Origin: JABCYV01 sp963696025
Lineage (GTDB): Bacteria; Acidobacteriota; Terriglobia; Terriglobales; Acidobacteriaceae
Direction: 5' to 3'
Assembly (NCBI GenBank): GCA_963696025.1
Contig: CAVOII010000014.1
Coordinates: forward strand, 310,001 to 374,000
DNA: 64,000 nucleotides
This document shows positions 26,299-34,490 of this stretch, one piece after another. The position numbers were made by a program, and so were the translations under genes. Numbering within the stretch: the stretch's first letter is position 1; the number at the start of each line of letters is the position of its first letter. The notes beneath the pieces are model-generated. The model saw only the letters and a list, made by a program, of their open reading frames with translations, had not been told where the DNA came from and ran no database searches.

Positions 26299-26396
26299 GC
26301 GCCGGTAGGGGCCATCCCCGAGGCTGGCGTGGGCTACAGCCTGATATTCTGGGTTGGGATTGGGGAACGGGCTCGAATTCACTACCGAGGTGGCCT

Positions 26397-26672
26397 ATGT
26401 CTCCTTTTCTGGTGTGGCTGCTGATTGGGTGGGGCATTTTGACGGCCGTCTTGATCATCCTCCTGATTTACCGCAGCACCCTCACTATGCAAGAGGACGA
26501 TCAGCTTTTCTTGGATGACTCTGCGTCGGGGATGGCGCAGGAGCAGATGGAGCTCATGGCCAAGGTTAACAAGATCACTCCTTTGGTCAAGGGGCTGGGT
26601 TGGGTCTCGGGTCTCATGTTCCTGGTAATCGCAGGCATGTTCATTTATCAGGGACTGAATCAGGTTCAATAA
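26397..26672 (+). CDS. Small membrane protein with two TM helices
   Basis: 91 residues. Membrane spans at about 5-25 (LVWLLIGWGILTAVLIILLI) and 68-85 (WVSGLMFLVIAGMFIY), with a hydrophilic acidic loop (QEDDQLFLDD) between them. Ends face the same side. GAGGTGGCC precedes the ATG. I recall similar 90-residue proteins in Acidobacteriota; function unknown. Confidence 0.7.
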   Translation: MSPFLVWLLIGWGILTAVLIILLIYRSTLTMQEDDQLFLDDSASGMAQEQMELMAKVNKITPLVKGLGWVSGLMFLVIAGMFIYQGLNQVQ

Positions 26673-27034
26673 CTGCCGAACCATCTGTTCTGACTCACGG
26701 GAGCGTCTTCGCAATTCCCGAAGGGATAGATTTGTGCGAGTCGCGAGGCTTTCCGGTCGAGAGGCATTTTCTTCGTGGGTCCCGGATACGGCCTGGCAAA
26801 TTCCGCTTCTTCTACGTCACTATCCCCTCCCTTCGTTACTATGCCGCCACTTCTACATCTCCCGCCGATTTGCTGCGGTATTGGGGAATTCACACCCCGC
26901 CAGAACCTGATTTGGGGGCAGGACTAATCCACGTGGGTAGTTGCAAACCTTTTGCGACCAGCTAAAGTTCGCGGAGGGCGTCCAGCTAAAATTCCCTCCC
27001 CCAAGCTCGCGCCGCCCAACGAGGAGAATCTTGA
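26673..27034. other. Intergenic stretch without recognisable gene
   Basis: About 360 bp before the secreted-protein gene. The only clear element is the ribosome-binding site GAGGAGAA at the right end. Confidence 0.4.
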
Positions 27035-27652
27035 ATGAAGAAAGTAGTGTGTACGATCTTGTCCATACTGGCCATTGCCCTCGTGCTGGGAGTGGTCTCG
27101 GGAACCGCGATGGCGCAAGATAGCAGTACCTACGCGGTTTCGTACTATTCGAACGCCAACACTGCTGGCGCTCCGGATGGGACTGTGCGGGTCATTAACG
27201 ACGGCAACACGGGGGGCGGCCTGTGCGCAGCGTTCTACGTGTTCGACGACAGCCAGGAACTGCAAGAATGCTGCAGTTGCCCGGTAACCGCTGACGGCCT
27301 CATCTCTGAATCCATCAACGGCAACCTGACGGCAAATTCTCTGACCTCAGTTGTGAACCATAGGGGTGTAATTAAGCTGGTTTCAACGACCCAAGTAGCT
27401 CCTGGGGTTTGTGATCCCACCACTGGTACTCCAACCGCCGGAATTCGGGGCTGGGCCACGCACATCCAAGCGGGCTTGGTCGGTACCATTAGGACGGTGG
27501 CCACTTCAGGGGTCATTTCTGAAACCGAGTTCCATGATGCGAATCTGTCCACGGCGGAACTAAGTGGCCTGCAATCGTTCTGCGCGATGGAGATCGTTCT
27601 CGGCAGCGGCCGTGGTACCTGCAGCTGCGGTCTGGAAGATCACGCTTTTTAG
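27035..27652 (+). CDS. Secreted Cys-containing hypothetical protein
   Basis: 205 residues. Signal peptide 1-27 (ILSILAIALVLGVVSGTAMA, cut before QDSS). The mature protein begins TYAVSYYSNANTAGAPDGTV and has Cys pairs ECCSCPV and TCSCG, plus isolated Cys, so disulfides are likely. RBS GGAGAATCTTGA and a strong terminator frame it as a single-gene unit. I recall the NANTAGAPDGTVRVIN-like start from acidobacterial secreted proteins; function unknown. Confidence 0.75.
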   Translation: MKKVVCTILSILAIALVLGVVSGTAMAQDSSTYAVSYYSNANTAGAPDGTVRVINDGNTGGGLCAAFYVFDDSQELQECCSCPVTADGLISESINGNLTANSLTSVVNHRGVIKLVSTTQVAPGVCDPTTGTPTAGIRGWATHIQAGLVGTIRTVATSGVISETEFHDANLSTAELSGLQSFCAMEIVLGSGRGTCSCGLEDHAF

Positions 27653-27684
27653 GGCCGAACCAAAAATTCTATTTCGAGGGGTTA

Positions 27685-27713
27685 TGGGCGCCGTCTTCGG
27701 CGCCCAATCTTTT
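27685..27713 (+). terminator. Terminator after the secreted protein
   Basis: A 9-bp GC-rich stem (TGGGCGCCG / CGGCGCCCA) around TCTT, followed by ATCTTTT. Confidence 0.8.
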
Positions 27714-27782
27714 GGGGCGAAACGAGGTTCAGGCTTACTAAAATAGCTTGGTTGCATATGAATCGGCACTAGCAATTCACGA

Positions 27783-28080
27783 TCACTGAGGGACCTTGGC
27801 GCCGATGTCTCCCTGGGCGATCAAGTCGCCAAAGTCGTCTTCGCCGAGGATAATCCATCTTGCCTTTCATGAGGATAATCTTCTCCTCTTTACCGTCGTT
27901 GATGCTTTTTACACGATATTCATCAACGTCGCCACTGCGGGGAATCAATTCCCACTTATACTCTGTGCTCTTGTCATCACGAACTGCGAAATCTTCTCCC
28001 TCGACGAAAATTGCTACACCTGCCGAGTTTCAAAAGTTTTTGTTCTTGGCCGAGCAGATGACCGAGCGCTTGGGAATGAG
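27783..28080 (-). pseudogene. Decayed gene of unknown function
   Basis: No start-to-stop frame covers this strand, but one frame reads protein-like: LQLIPKRSVICSAKNKNF, a TGA at 28032-28030, then VAIFVEGEDFAVRDD, TEYKWELIPRSGDVDEYRV and INDGKEEKIILMKGK. About here the coding signal moves to another frame: IILGEDDFGDLIAQGDIGAK then VPQ and stop at 27783. So at least one stop and one frameshift interrupt an earlier gene. I do not recognise the family. Confidence 0.4.
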
Positions 28081-28242
28081 CTGTAACCTTGGCTGGTAGA
28101 TTGTTGTCAACCATCCAAGGGTGGGCCTGTAATTGGTCTCTTGCCGCCGGGACCTTAGCCGCGCATTCAAGCAAATTTTGCGTCGGATAAGAGTGTTGCA
28201 AAGTCCCTCTTCAACATTGTCCGCACTTCTAACAAGAAATGG

Positions 28243-28323
28243 TGCCGGGAACAGGAGTCGAACCTGCACGCCTTTCGGCACACGGTTCTAAGCCGTGCGC
28301 GTCTGCCATTCCGCCATCCCGGC
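28243..28323 (-). tRNA. tRNA-Leu (anticodon TAG)
   Basis: On the minus strand the acceptor GCCGGGA pairs with TCCCGGC, with discriminator A. The anticodon arm is CACGG-CTTAGAA-CCGTG with TAG at the anticodon; a class II variable arm GCC-GAAA-GGC and a T-arm with TTCGACT follow. Length 81 nt, CCA not encoded. Confidence 0.93.
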
Positions 28324-28369
28324 CTCACATTTCTTTTATCGTATCACTGGGCGGGCACCTCGTCGGCTG

Positions 28370-28418
28370 GTTGCGTGCGGCGGGAAAACCCATGGGGTTC
28401 GAGTCCCCTTTCGCACCA
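28370..28418 (+). other. 3' half of a second tRNA-Leu, with CCA
   Basis: GGGAAAACCC (28382-28391) looks like a long variable arm. It is followed by GGGGTTCGAGTCCCC (T-arm) and TTTCGCACCA, an acceptor end with CCA. No matching 5' half (it would need GCGAAAG) is present upstream. This looks like the leftover tRNA end produced by integration of an element at a tRNA-Leu gene. Confidence 0.5.
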
Positions 28419-28430
28419 GCTAGCACCAGG

Positions 28431-28486
28431 ATCCCTCGATTGCGCTCGGGATTTCGGCTGCGGGCTCCCGCTTCGCTCACGCCCGC
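28431..28486. repeat. Two adjacent palindromic hairpins
   Basis: Hairpin 1 (28431-28452) has ATCC...GGAT with CGA/TCG inside. Hairpin 2 (28460-28486) has GCGGGC / GCCCGC. Such GGGATTTCGGCTGCGGG elements recall short palindromic repeats in acidobacterial intergenic DNA. They sit between the tRNA fragment and the DUF3467 gene. Confidence 0.45.
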
Positions 28487-28538
28487 AATGCGCCTCAACT
28501 TTGTTTCTCGACGGGAATGCCGCTACACTGTCTAGCCT

Positions 28539-28835
28539 ATGGCGAATCCAACGCAGCCCAATATCAAGCTGATAAACCGGCCGGACTATCGCGAGACCTA
28601 TGCCAACAGCGTGCAGGTGCGGGTGAATGTCTGGGATTTTTTTCTGGTGTTTGGCACTTTGCAGCAACAAAGCGAAACCCAGGTGGAGGTCCAGAATTTC
28701 CAGGGAATTTATCTGAGCCCGCAACAAGCCAAAGCCTTAACTGCCATCCTGCAGCAGAACGTGGCCGGTTATGAAAGCACGTTTGGCGAGATTAAACTCG
28801 ATCCGCGGATGATTTCTCCCGGGCCGGTGCACTAA
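28539..28835 (+). CDS. DUF3467 domain protein
   Basis: 98 residues. The pattern ETYANSVQVRVNVWDFFLVF, QQAKALTAILQQNVAGYE and STFGEIKL is that of DUF3467 proteins, small cytoplasmic proteins of unknown function. It ends one base before the ATG of the glycosyltransferase gene, so both are probably co-transcribed. Confidence 0.75.
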   Translation: MANPTQPNIKLINRPDYRETYANSVQVRVNVWDFFLVFGTLQQQSETQVEVQNFQGIYLSPQQAKALTAILQQNVAGYESTFGEIKLDPRMISPGPVH

Positions 28836-30452
28836 ATGGCGTCGGGGTCACGCGCCGAAATTAGGACACTCCAATTTCATCCCGCGCTGGTTTTCGCCGT
28901 GCTCTTTTTCGCTGTCTTGCTCCTGCATTTGCCGCTGCTGCGCTTGCCCTACTTCTGGGACGAGGCCGGATACTACGTGCCCGCAGCCCGCGATTTGCTG
29001 CTCACCGGGATACTGGTTCCGCATTCAACTCCATCGAATGCGCACCCTCCGCTGGTGATGGCATATCTGGCTCTATCGTGGAAAATTGCGGGCTACTTCC
29101 CTGCAGTCACCCATGCGGCAATGTTGCTGATTGCGGCATTTTCTCTGCTCGGTGTATTCCGGCTGGCACAAAAAGTCGCAAACCCTGAAGTCGCGATTGC
29201 TGCGACGGTCTGCACGGCGCTCTATCCCGTGTTCTTCACGCAAAGCTCACTGGCTCACCTGGATCTCGCGGCAGCCGGACTGACCATCTGGGGCTTGCGC
29301 TCCTATGTGGATGACCGCCGTCTGGCGACAGCCTTTTGGTTCTCATTGGCGGCGCTGGCGAAGGAAACCGCGATCCTCGCACCTGTGGCTCTTTTTGGAT
29401 GGGAGTTACTGTGCCTGGTACTCCCGCGAAAAAATTACTCCGAGGCGCTTTGTCTGTTTCCTCGGCGTGGTTGGAGATCGGTTTTCCTTCTAGTACCGAT
29501 AATTCCTCTCGGGCTTTGGTACGCCTATCACTATCGGCGGACTGGCTTTGTATTCGGAAACCCCGAGTTCTTTCATTACAATGTGGAGGCGACCCTGCAT
29601 CCTTTGCGCATGGTGCTGGCGTTGGGAATACGGATTTTTCAGCTGACGGGATATCTCAATCTGTATGTGCTCACATTGGCGGCGCTGCTGGCGATGTGGC
29701 TTCCCCCGCTGCGAGACGAAGACGGCAAAAACGGAGGCGGCGCAAAGGGAGAACGCCCGCGGATCGCGGTTGCCGTGCAATTTGCGTTCCTCGCCGTGAT
29801 CGTAATTTATGTGGTGGCGATGGCCCTGGTAGGAGGAGCGGTGCTGGCGCGCTACATGCTGCCAGTGATTCCTCTTGTGATTATCGTCTGCGTCTCTACA
29901 CTGTGGCGCAGGGTACGGCTGTGGCGGGGGGTGGTAGCGATCGTGGCCTTGGCGTTCGTGGCCGCGCTTCTCGTTAATCCTCCGTATGGGTTTTCCATCG
30001 AGGACAATCTTGCCTACCGCAATTACATTCGCTTGCACCAGGAGGCTGAGAACTTCCTGGAGGCATACTATCCCATGGCGCGAGTGTTGACTGCGTGGCC
30101 GGCGAACGATGAAATGACCCGGCCTTATCTCGGCTACGTCACGCGACCGATGCGAGTTCTTCGCATTGAAAGCTTTACCGTCGAGCAACTCGTGTCAGCG
30201 ACCGACGTCCGTTCCGGCTTCGACGTCGCGCTGGTGTTCTCCACCAAATACGAGCCGGCGCATCCATTATTAGAGCGCTGGCACCGATGGCAGGAATGGA
30301 AGATGCGTTTCTTTGGCTATCACCGTGATGTGCCTCCCGAAGCCGCGGCCCAAATTCTCGGAGGCCGACTCGTTTACAGCGAGAGACGCAATGGCCAGTG
30401 GGTGGGAGTGATTGAGATGGAGCAGGTAATGGAAGCTCGGACGCAAAAGTGA
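28836..30452 (+). CDS. Glycosyltransferase family 39 / ArnT-like membrane protein
   Basis: 538 residues with about nine to eleven hydrophobic segments. The first extracytoplasmic loop has YFWDEAGYYVPAARDLL, whose Asp-Glu pair is the metal and substrate site of PMT/ArnT enzymes, then SNAHPPLVMAYLALSWKI. The C-terminal about 150 residues are soluble. Such enzymes transfer a sugar from a polyprenyl-phosphate donor to lipids or proteins at the outer side of the inner membrane; a donor maker of the DPM1 type is encoded at 62051-63205. Acceptor unknown. Confidence 0.8.
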   Translation: MASGSRAEIRTLQFHPALVFAVLFFAVLLLHLPLLRLPYFWDEAGYYVPAARDLLLTGILVPHSTPSNAHPPLVMAYLALSWKIAGYFPAVTHAAMLLIAAFSLLGVFRLAQKVANPEVAIAATVCTALYPVFFTQSSLAHLDLAAAGLTIWGLRSYVDDRRLATAFWFSLAALAKETAILAPVALFGWELLCLVLPRKNYSEALCLFPRRGWRSVFLLVPIIPLGLWYAYHYRRTGFVFGNPEFFHYNVEATLHPLRMVLALGIRIFQLTGYLNLYVLTLAALLAMWLPPLRDEDGKNGGGAKGERPRIAVAVQFAFLAVIVIYVVAMALVGGAVLARYMLPVIPLVIIVCVSTLWRRVRLWRGVVAIVALAFVAALLVNPPYGFSIEDNLAYRNYIRLHQEAENFLEAYYPMARVLTAWPANDEMTRPYLGYVTRPMRVLRIESFTVEQLVSATDVRSGFDVALVFSTKYEPAHPLLERWHRWQEWKMRFFGYHRDVPPEAAAQILGGRLVYSERRNGQWVGVIEMEQVMEARTQK

Positions 30453-30491
30453 TCCTAGAGAGATTCTCTGCGACGTCTCGGTCCGGGAACA

Positions 30492-31631
30492 TCACCCCGC
30501 CATCAGATGGCAGGAGTGTGTTTTCACCACCAGCCACACTTCCCGTCCCGGTTGGAGATGGAGTGAATCTCGGGCCGCCAAAGTAAGATGAACTTCTACT
30601 TCGACTCCACAATCTACCTTGACCACCACCATCACGTCGCGTTGCGCGAGAGAAATGATGCGGCCCGGAACCATATTGCGCGCACTCAGCCCCGCGGGCG
30701 AGACCGTCGCCAGCAAGATGTCGCCCGCGCGAATTCCGATGCGGAGGTCTGAGCCTACTTCCGCCCGCACCAGCGGCGTTTCCAACTCGACGGGACTACC
30801 CGCGATTTGGCAGGTCATCGTCCCCCAATCGGCGTGTGCGGCGATTACGCGCGCATTGAAGATGTTTTCGAAGCCAGCCAGGTGCGCGATGGTTTCCTGA
30901 CGCGGCGCGGTCATCACCTCATGAGGAGTGCCCTGCGCTGTAATCCTGCCGTTGTCCAGTACCAGCACGCGCTCCCCCAAGGCGAACACCTCCTCACGGC
31001 TGTGGGTCACATAGAGGATCGGAATACGACGGGCCTGGTTCCAGGCGCGCAAGTCATCAATAATCCTCGACTTGGTGGCCGCGTCCAGCGCCGCCAGTGG
31101 CTCGTCCAGCAGAAGGACACGAGGATCAGTCACAAGCGCGCGGGCTAGAGCAACTCTTTGGCGCTCGCCGCCGGAAATCTCCGCCGGCTTCCGGGTGCGA
31201 AGATGAGAGATGCGAAAAGATTCGAGGATGGCCCCGGTTCGCAGACGTTTCGCTTTGTCATCCAGTGCGGCAAGTCCATATTGAATGTTTTTCTCGGTGC
31301 TGAGATGAGGAAACAGTGCGAGGTCCTGGAAGACGTAGCCGACTCTGCGGAGCCGCACCGCGAGGTTTAATCCGTGCGCATTGTCTACGAAAATCTGGTT
31401 TCCGATTGCGATTCGGCCCGAATCTGGAACGGTCAAGCCCGCGATGCAATCAAGCAGCGTCGTCTTCCCTGCCCCGGACGGGCCAAACAGGATCGTGATG
31501 CCGGGTGGGATGATGAACTCAGCATTCAGTTCAAAGCCGGCCGCAAACCGCTTGTGGACCTGAACAGATAGAGCTTCATCAAGTTCTGCCCGAATTGCTG
31601 CCAAAGCATCACTTTCAGAAACCAGTCGCAT
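30492..31631 (-). CDS. modC: Molybdate ABC transporter ATP-binding protein
   Basis: About 379 residues from the ATG at 31631 (31658 is possible). Walker A GPSGAGKTT, signature EISGGERQRVALARAL, Walker B VLLLDEPLAALD and switch His in YVTHSREEV. The C-terminal part (after about residue 240) contains a Mop/TOBE-like domain with SARNMVPGRIISLAQRD, which in ModC binds molybdate. It follows modB on the same strand, with 81 bp between. Energises molybdate uptake. Confidence 0.88.
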   Translation of the reverse strand: MRLVSESDALAAIRAELDEALSVQVHKRFAAGFELNAEFIIPPGITILFGPSGAGKTTLLDCIAGLTVPDSGRIAIGNQIFVDNAHGLNLAVRLRRVGYVFQDLALFPHLSTEKNIQYGLAALDDKAKRLRTGAILESFRISHLRTRKPAEISGGERQRVALARALVTDPRVLLLDEPLAALDAATKSRIIDDLRAWNQARRIPILYVTHSREEVFALGERVLVLDNGRITAQGTPHEVMTAPRQETIAHLAGFENIFNARVIAAHADWGTMTCQIAGSPVELETPLVRAEVGSDLRIGIRAGDILLATVSPAGLSARNMVPGRIISLAQRDVMVVVKVDCGVEVEVHLTLAARDSLHLQPGREVWLVVKTHSCHLMAG

Positions 31632-31640
31632 AGAACCCTC

Positions 31641-31676
31641 AAACCACGAAGGACGCAAAGGTAAACGAAGGAAAAG
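31641..31676. repeat. Purine-rich 'accacgaagg' repeat copy 1
   Basis: ACCACGAAGGACGCAAAGG followed by TAAACGAAGGAAA. The same word family occurs at 32481-32520 (as complement) and 32576-32612, flanking the modBC genes. Confidence 0.4.
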
Positions 31677-31739
31677 TCAATAAGCATCCGTGATGTTTCA
31701 TAACTTATGCCTTTTCGTGGGTGCCAGGGAGTCAAGGCA

Positions 31740-32414
31740 TTACTTCCACGGCCAAATCGCCCACACTCTGCGGTTCAGAGCGTACACCACCGAAAGGATC
31801 ACAAATGAAATCATCAGCAACAGCAGCGCGGTAGCATTGGCGGCGGCGAAGTTGAAAGCTTGTACCTTGTCATAGATGTCGATTGAAACTGTCCGCGTAA
31901 CGCCTGGGATGTTGCCGCCGACCATCAGCACTACTCCAAACTCTCCCATGGTATGCGCAAAACTTAGGGCCACGCCGGTCACCAGTCCAGGAATGGACAA
32001 AGGGAGAATCACGCGAAAGAAGGTCCGCAGCCTGGAAGCGCCTAAGGTTGCTGACGCTGCGATTAACCTCGGATCCACGGAAGCGAACGACGCCGCAAAG
32101 GGCTGCACTGCAAAAGGTAGGCTGTACACGATGGATCCGATGACTAAGCCTTCGAAGGCGAAGGCCAGAGTATGACCGGTCAGACTTTCCCACCAGCGCC
32201 CCAGCGGACTACGTGGGCCGAGCGCTACCAGAACGTAGAAGCCGAGCACGGTGGGCGGCAGAACGATGGGCAACGCCACCACGGCTTCGGCCAGAAATTT
32301 CCAGCGCCAGCGCGTATGCGTTAGCCAATAGGCGATGGGCAATCCCAATACTAGGAGGATTGACGAGACCAGCATCGCCAGGCGGATCGTAAGCGCGAAT
32401 GCCTGCCAGTCCAT
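31740..32414 (-). CDS. modB: Molybdate ABC transporter permease
   Basis: 224 residues, about five to six membrane helices. The start WQAFALTIRLAMLVSSILL, and ALPIVLPPTVLGFYVLVALG are typical for ModB; the EAA loop (about residues 145-165: ASATLGASRLRTFFRVILP) contacts ModC. The periplasmic binding protein gene modA is not next to it. Membrane channel of the molybdate importer. Confidence 0.9.
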   Translation of the reverse strand: MDWQAFALTIRLAMLVSSILLVLGLPIAYWLTHTRWRWKFLAEAVVALPIVLPPTVLGFYVLVALGPRSPLGRWWESLTGHTLAFAFEGLVIGSIVYSLPFAVQPFAASFASVDPRLIAASATLGASRLRTFFRVILPLSIPGLVTGVALSFAHTMGEFGVVLMVGGNIPGVTRTVSIDIYDKVQAFNFAAANATALLLLMISFVILSVVYALNRRVWAIWPWK

Positions 32415-32731
32415 GGAGTTAAATTCCCTTGTCTGCTGCGTGAATCAATATACGTAAATAGGAGACTGGAAGTCAGCTTGTCTTTGCGTTCTTTGCTTTA
32501 TCTTTGCGAACTTTGCAGTTAAAAGCTTTTTCGCAGCAGCCAGTATCGTCTCTGCCCGCGATGCCGGAGAAAATCTTTAACCACAAAGAGCGGGAAGGAA
32601 ATCGCAAAGTACAGCAACGCAGAGAATAGGGGTTTTGGTTCCCAAAACGGGCATCTGCAATGACAGCGTGTTCACGAGGCACAACCGTGTGGCCGTCGCC
32701 GAGGCTATTCTCGGGGCAAGGAGCTGCTGCT
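32415..32731. other. Intergenic region upstream of modB with inverted repeats
   Basis: It holds two further copies of the repeat seen at 31641. The copy at 32481-32520 reads CTTTGCGTTCTTTGC, CTTTGCGAACTTTGC and AGTTAAAAG; the copy at 32576-32612 is the complement type (TTTAACCACAAAGAGC, GGAAGGAAATCGCAAAG). They are in opposite orientation, so a cruciform is possible. AAGGAG at 32718 is the ribosome-binding site of the next gene. Confidence 0.45.
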
Positions 32732-33181
32732 ATGGAAATTCAAGACGCATTGAAAATTATGCGAGCGCTGGCCAACGGAGTGAATCCGGAAACTGGAAAG
32801 AGCCTGGAAGCCGATTCGGTTTGTCGGCAGGTGGAAACCGTCAAGGCTTTGAACCGTGCCTTGGGCGCGCTTGCGCAATTGGAGCAGCGCGAGCGGACCC
32901 GGCCGGCCAACGCGGGCAGGACGTGGACTCGCACCGAAGACGCGCAAGTGTGCGAAGAAGTCCGGCGCGGCATCGATTTCCAAGAAATCGCCAAAACGCA
33001 CAATCGCACGGTCGGATCGATCGTGGCTCGGCTGGTGAAACTGGGGAAAGATCGCGTCTCTTCCCGGCAAGGCGGCTTGACCAGGGTTAGTCTCAAGTCT
33101 GGACCGCGTACCCTTTCGTGTGATGGCGATAATTTGTCTCAAAGTTCCGTAAAGAACTTGGACGCGGCATCGCAGCGCTAG
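32732..33181 (+). CDS. Myb/SANT-like helix-turn-helix protein
   Basis: About 149 residues from the ATG at 32732 with AAGGAG nine bases upstream. The N-terminus MEIQDALKIMRALANGVNPE, TGKSLEADS is followed, after a linker, by WTRTEDAQVCEEVRRG, then IDFQEIAKTHNRTVGSIVAR and LVKLG. The Trp-x3-ED and R-T-x-G-S/A-I-x-x-R-L pattern is that of a short Myb/SANT-like or GcrA-like DNA-binding helix set. I recall the N-terminal NGVNP-TG motif from a broadly distributed bacterial family of unknown role. The C-terminal 40 residues are not conserved-looking. Confidence 0.65.
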   Translation: MEIQDALKIMRALANGVNPETGKSLEADSVCRQVETVKALNRALGALAQLEQRERTRPANAGRTWTRTEDAQVCEEVRRGIDFQEIAKTHNRTVGSIVARLVKLGKDRVSSRQGGLTRVSLKSGPRTLSCDGDNLSQSSVKNLDAASQR

Positions 33182-33596
33182 CGTATACGCTTCCCCAGCA
33201 GTTCGTGAGGATAAGCCACCTAAACGACCTGGCCGCCCGCCTTGTGCATTTGTGAGACAGCTTTCAGAGTCGCCGGGTGTCAGCACTTCGCAATCGCCCG
33301 CATAGCTGCGCCTGTCAAGTCAACTTTCGCGTAGTGCTCTGAAATCTACCTCGCCTTCCCGTTTAGATACGAAAACGAAAATTGGGAGTCGCTGAGTCTT
33401 CCAGTCGTGGGTAACGCGTGATAGTCGTTGACTCACAGGGCGTCGATTCAGAATCTGATCTCTCATCGACTAGCAGTTCTTAGTTCCGGTTCTCAGTTCT
33501 CAGATTCGCGCTCCATCAGGCCTTATAAGTCGGGCTTCCGGTGCGCCAACGCCTCGGTGCGTTAGTATAGGCAATCCTTCTTTGAGGTGCATACAC
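33182..33596. other. Intergenic region without recognisable gene
   Basis: About 415 bp before proC. It has short imperfect direct repeats (GTTCTTAGTTCCGGTTCTCA, then GTTCTCAGA) near 33475-33505 and a small hairpin AACGC-CTCGGT-GCGTT near 33549. No coding signal seen. Confidence 0.4.
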
Positions 33597-34421
33597 ATGG
33601 GGTTTGACCTTTCAGGCAAGCGAGTAGCGGTTCTCGGCACGGGCAAGATTGGCGGGATACTGCTAAGGGCTCTGCTGGAAAAAGGACTGCTCACCCCACA
33701 ATCGACATTCGCGACCGTTCAGCATGAGGAGCGCGCCCGCGCCCTGACTGAAAAATTAGGCATCCCAGTCGGCACCGATAATCTCGCCGCGGTTCGCGAC
33801 GCCGATATCATTTTAGTTTGTGTGAAGCCGCAGGTAGTGCAGGAGGTGATCGAGCAGATTCGTCCTGTCGTTTCGAGGAAGCAACTCATTATTTCCGTTG
33901 CTGCTTCGGTCCATACCGGCCAGATCGAAAAAGCGCTGGCCACTGAGATAGCGGTGGTGCGGGCCATGCCGAACACACCCTGCGCTTTGGGCTGTGGCAT
34001 GACGGCTGTGTGCAAGGGAAAGTTTTCCGATGCTCGCCATGTGGAAGCCGCGTGCGCGTTGTTCGATGCCGTCGGAAAGACTGTGGTCGTGGACGAAAAG
34101 CACATGGACGCGGTGACCGGACTCTCCGCCAGCGGGCCGGCGTTTATCTACATCATCCTCGAATCGCTGGCCGAAGCCGGAGTAAAAGTAGGTTTGCCGC
34201 GCGACATCGCCACGCTACTGGCGGCGCAAACTACTCTGGGCGCGGCGACTGTGGTTCTCGAGACCGGAGACCACCCCGCATTGTTGAAGGATGCGGTAAC
34301 CACACCCGCCGGATGCACCATTGACGGCATCCTGGAGCTCGAAGAAGGCAAGCTGCGAGTGACGCTGATCAAGGCCGTGGTCAAATCGGCGCAGCGCGCC
34401 AAGGAACTGGCAAACGGATAA
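33597..34421 (+). CDS. proC: Pyrroline-5-carboxylate reductase
   Basis: About 274 residues from the ATG at 33597, preceded by GAGGTG at 7 bp. NAD(P)-binding AVLGTGKIGGILLRALLE at the N-terminus, VRAMPNTPCALGCGMT in the centre, and LSASGPAFIYIILESLAEAG plus TTPAGCTIDGILELE at the C-terminus are ProC signatures. It catalyses the last step of proline synthesis in the cytoplasm. Normal length. Stands alone, not in a proBA operon. Confidence 0.93.
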   Translation: MGFDLSGKRVAVLGTGKIGGILLRALLEKGLLTPQSTFATVQHEERARALTEKLGIPVGTDNLAAVRDADIILVCVKPQVVQEVIEQIRPVVSRKQLIISVAASVHTGQIEKALATEIAVVRAMPNTPCALGCGMTAVCKGKFSDARHVEAACALFDAVGKTVVVDEKHMDAVTGLSASGPAFIYIILESLAEAGVKVGLPRDIATLLAAQTTLGAATVVLETGDHPALLKDAVTTPAGCTIDGILELEEGKLRVTLIKAVVKSAQRAKELANG

Positions 34422-34448
34422 TCGCGGTTGGTCTTAGGACTCGGCATT

Positions 34449-34490
34449 GACTAACGACGATCGACTAACGACGATCAACTAACGACCGTC
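34449..34490. repeat. Three tandem 14-bp repeats
   Basis: Units GACTAACGACGATC (34449-34462 and 34463-34476, identical) and AACTAACGACCGTC (34477-34490). The third unit contains the stop codon and last codons of the minus-strand gene. Confidence 0.85.

Noticed and set aside
28030..28032. Second selenocysteine TGA in the decayed gene at 27.8-28.1 kb
   Set aside because: There is no known Cys at this place, no suitable hairpin was found by eye, and a frameshift also breaks the gene.
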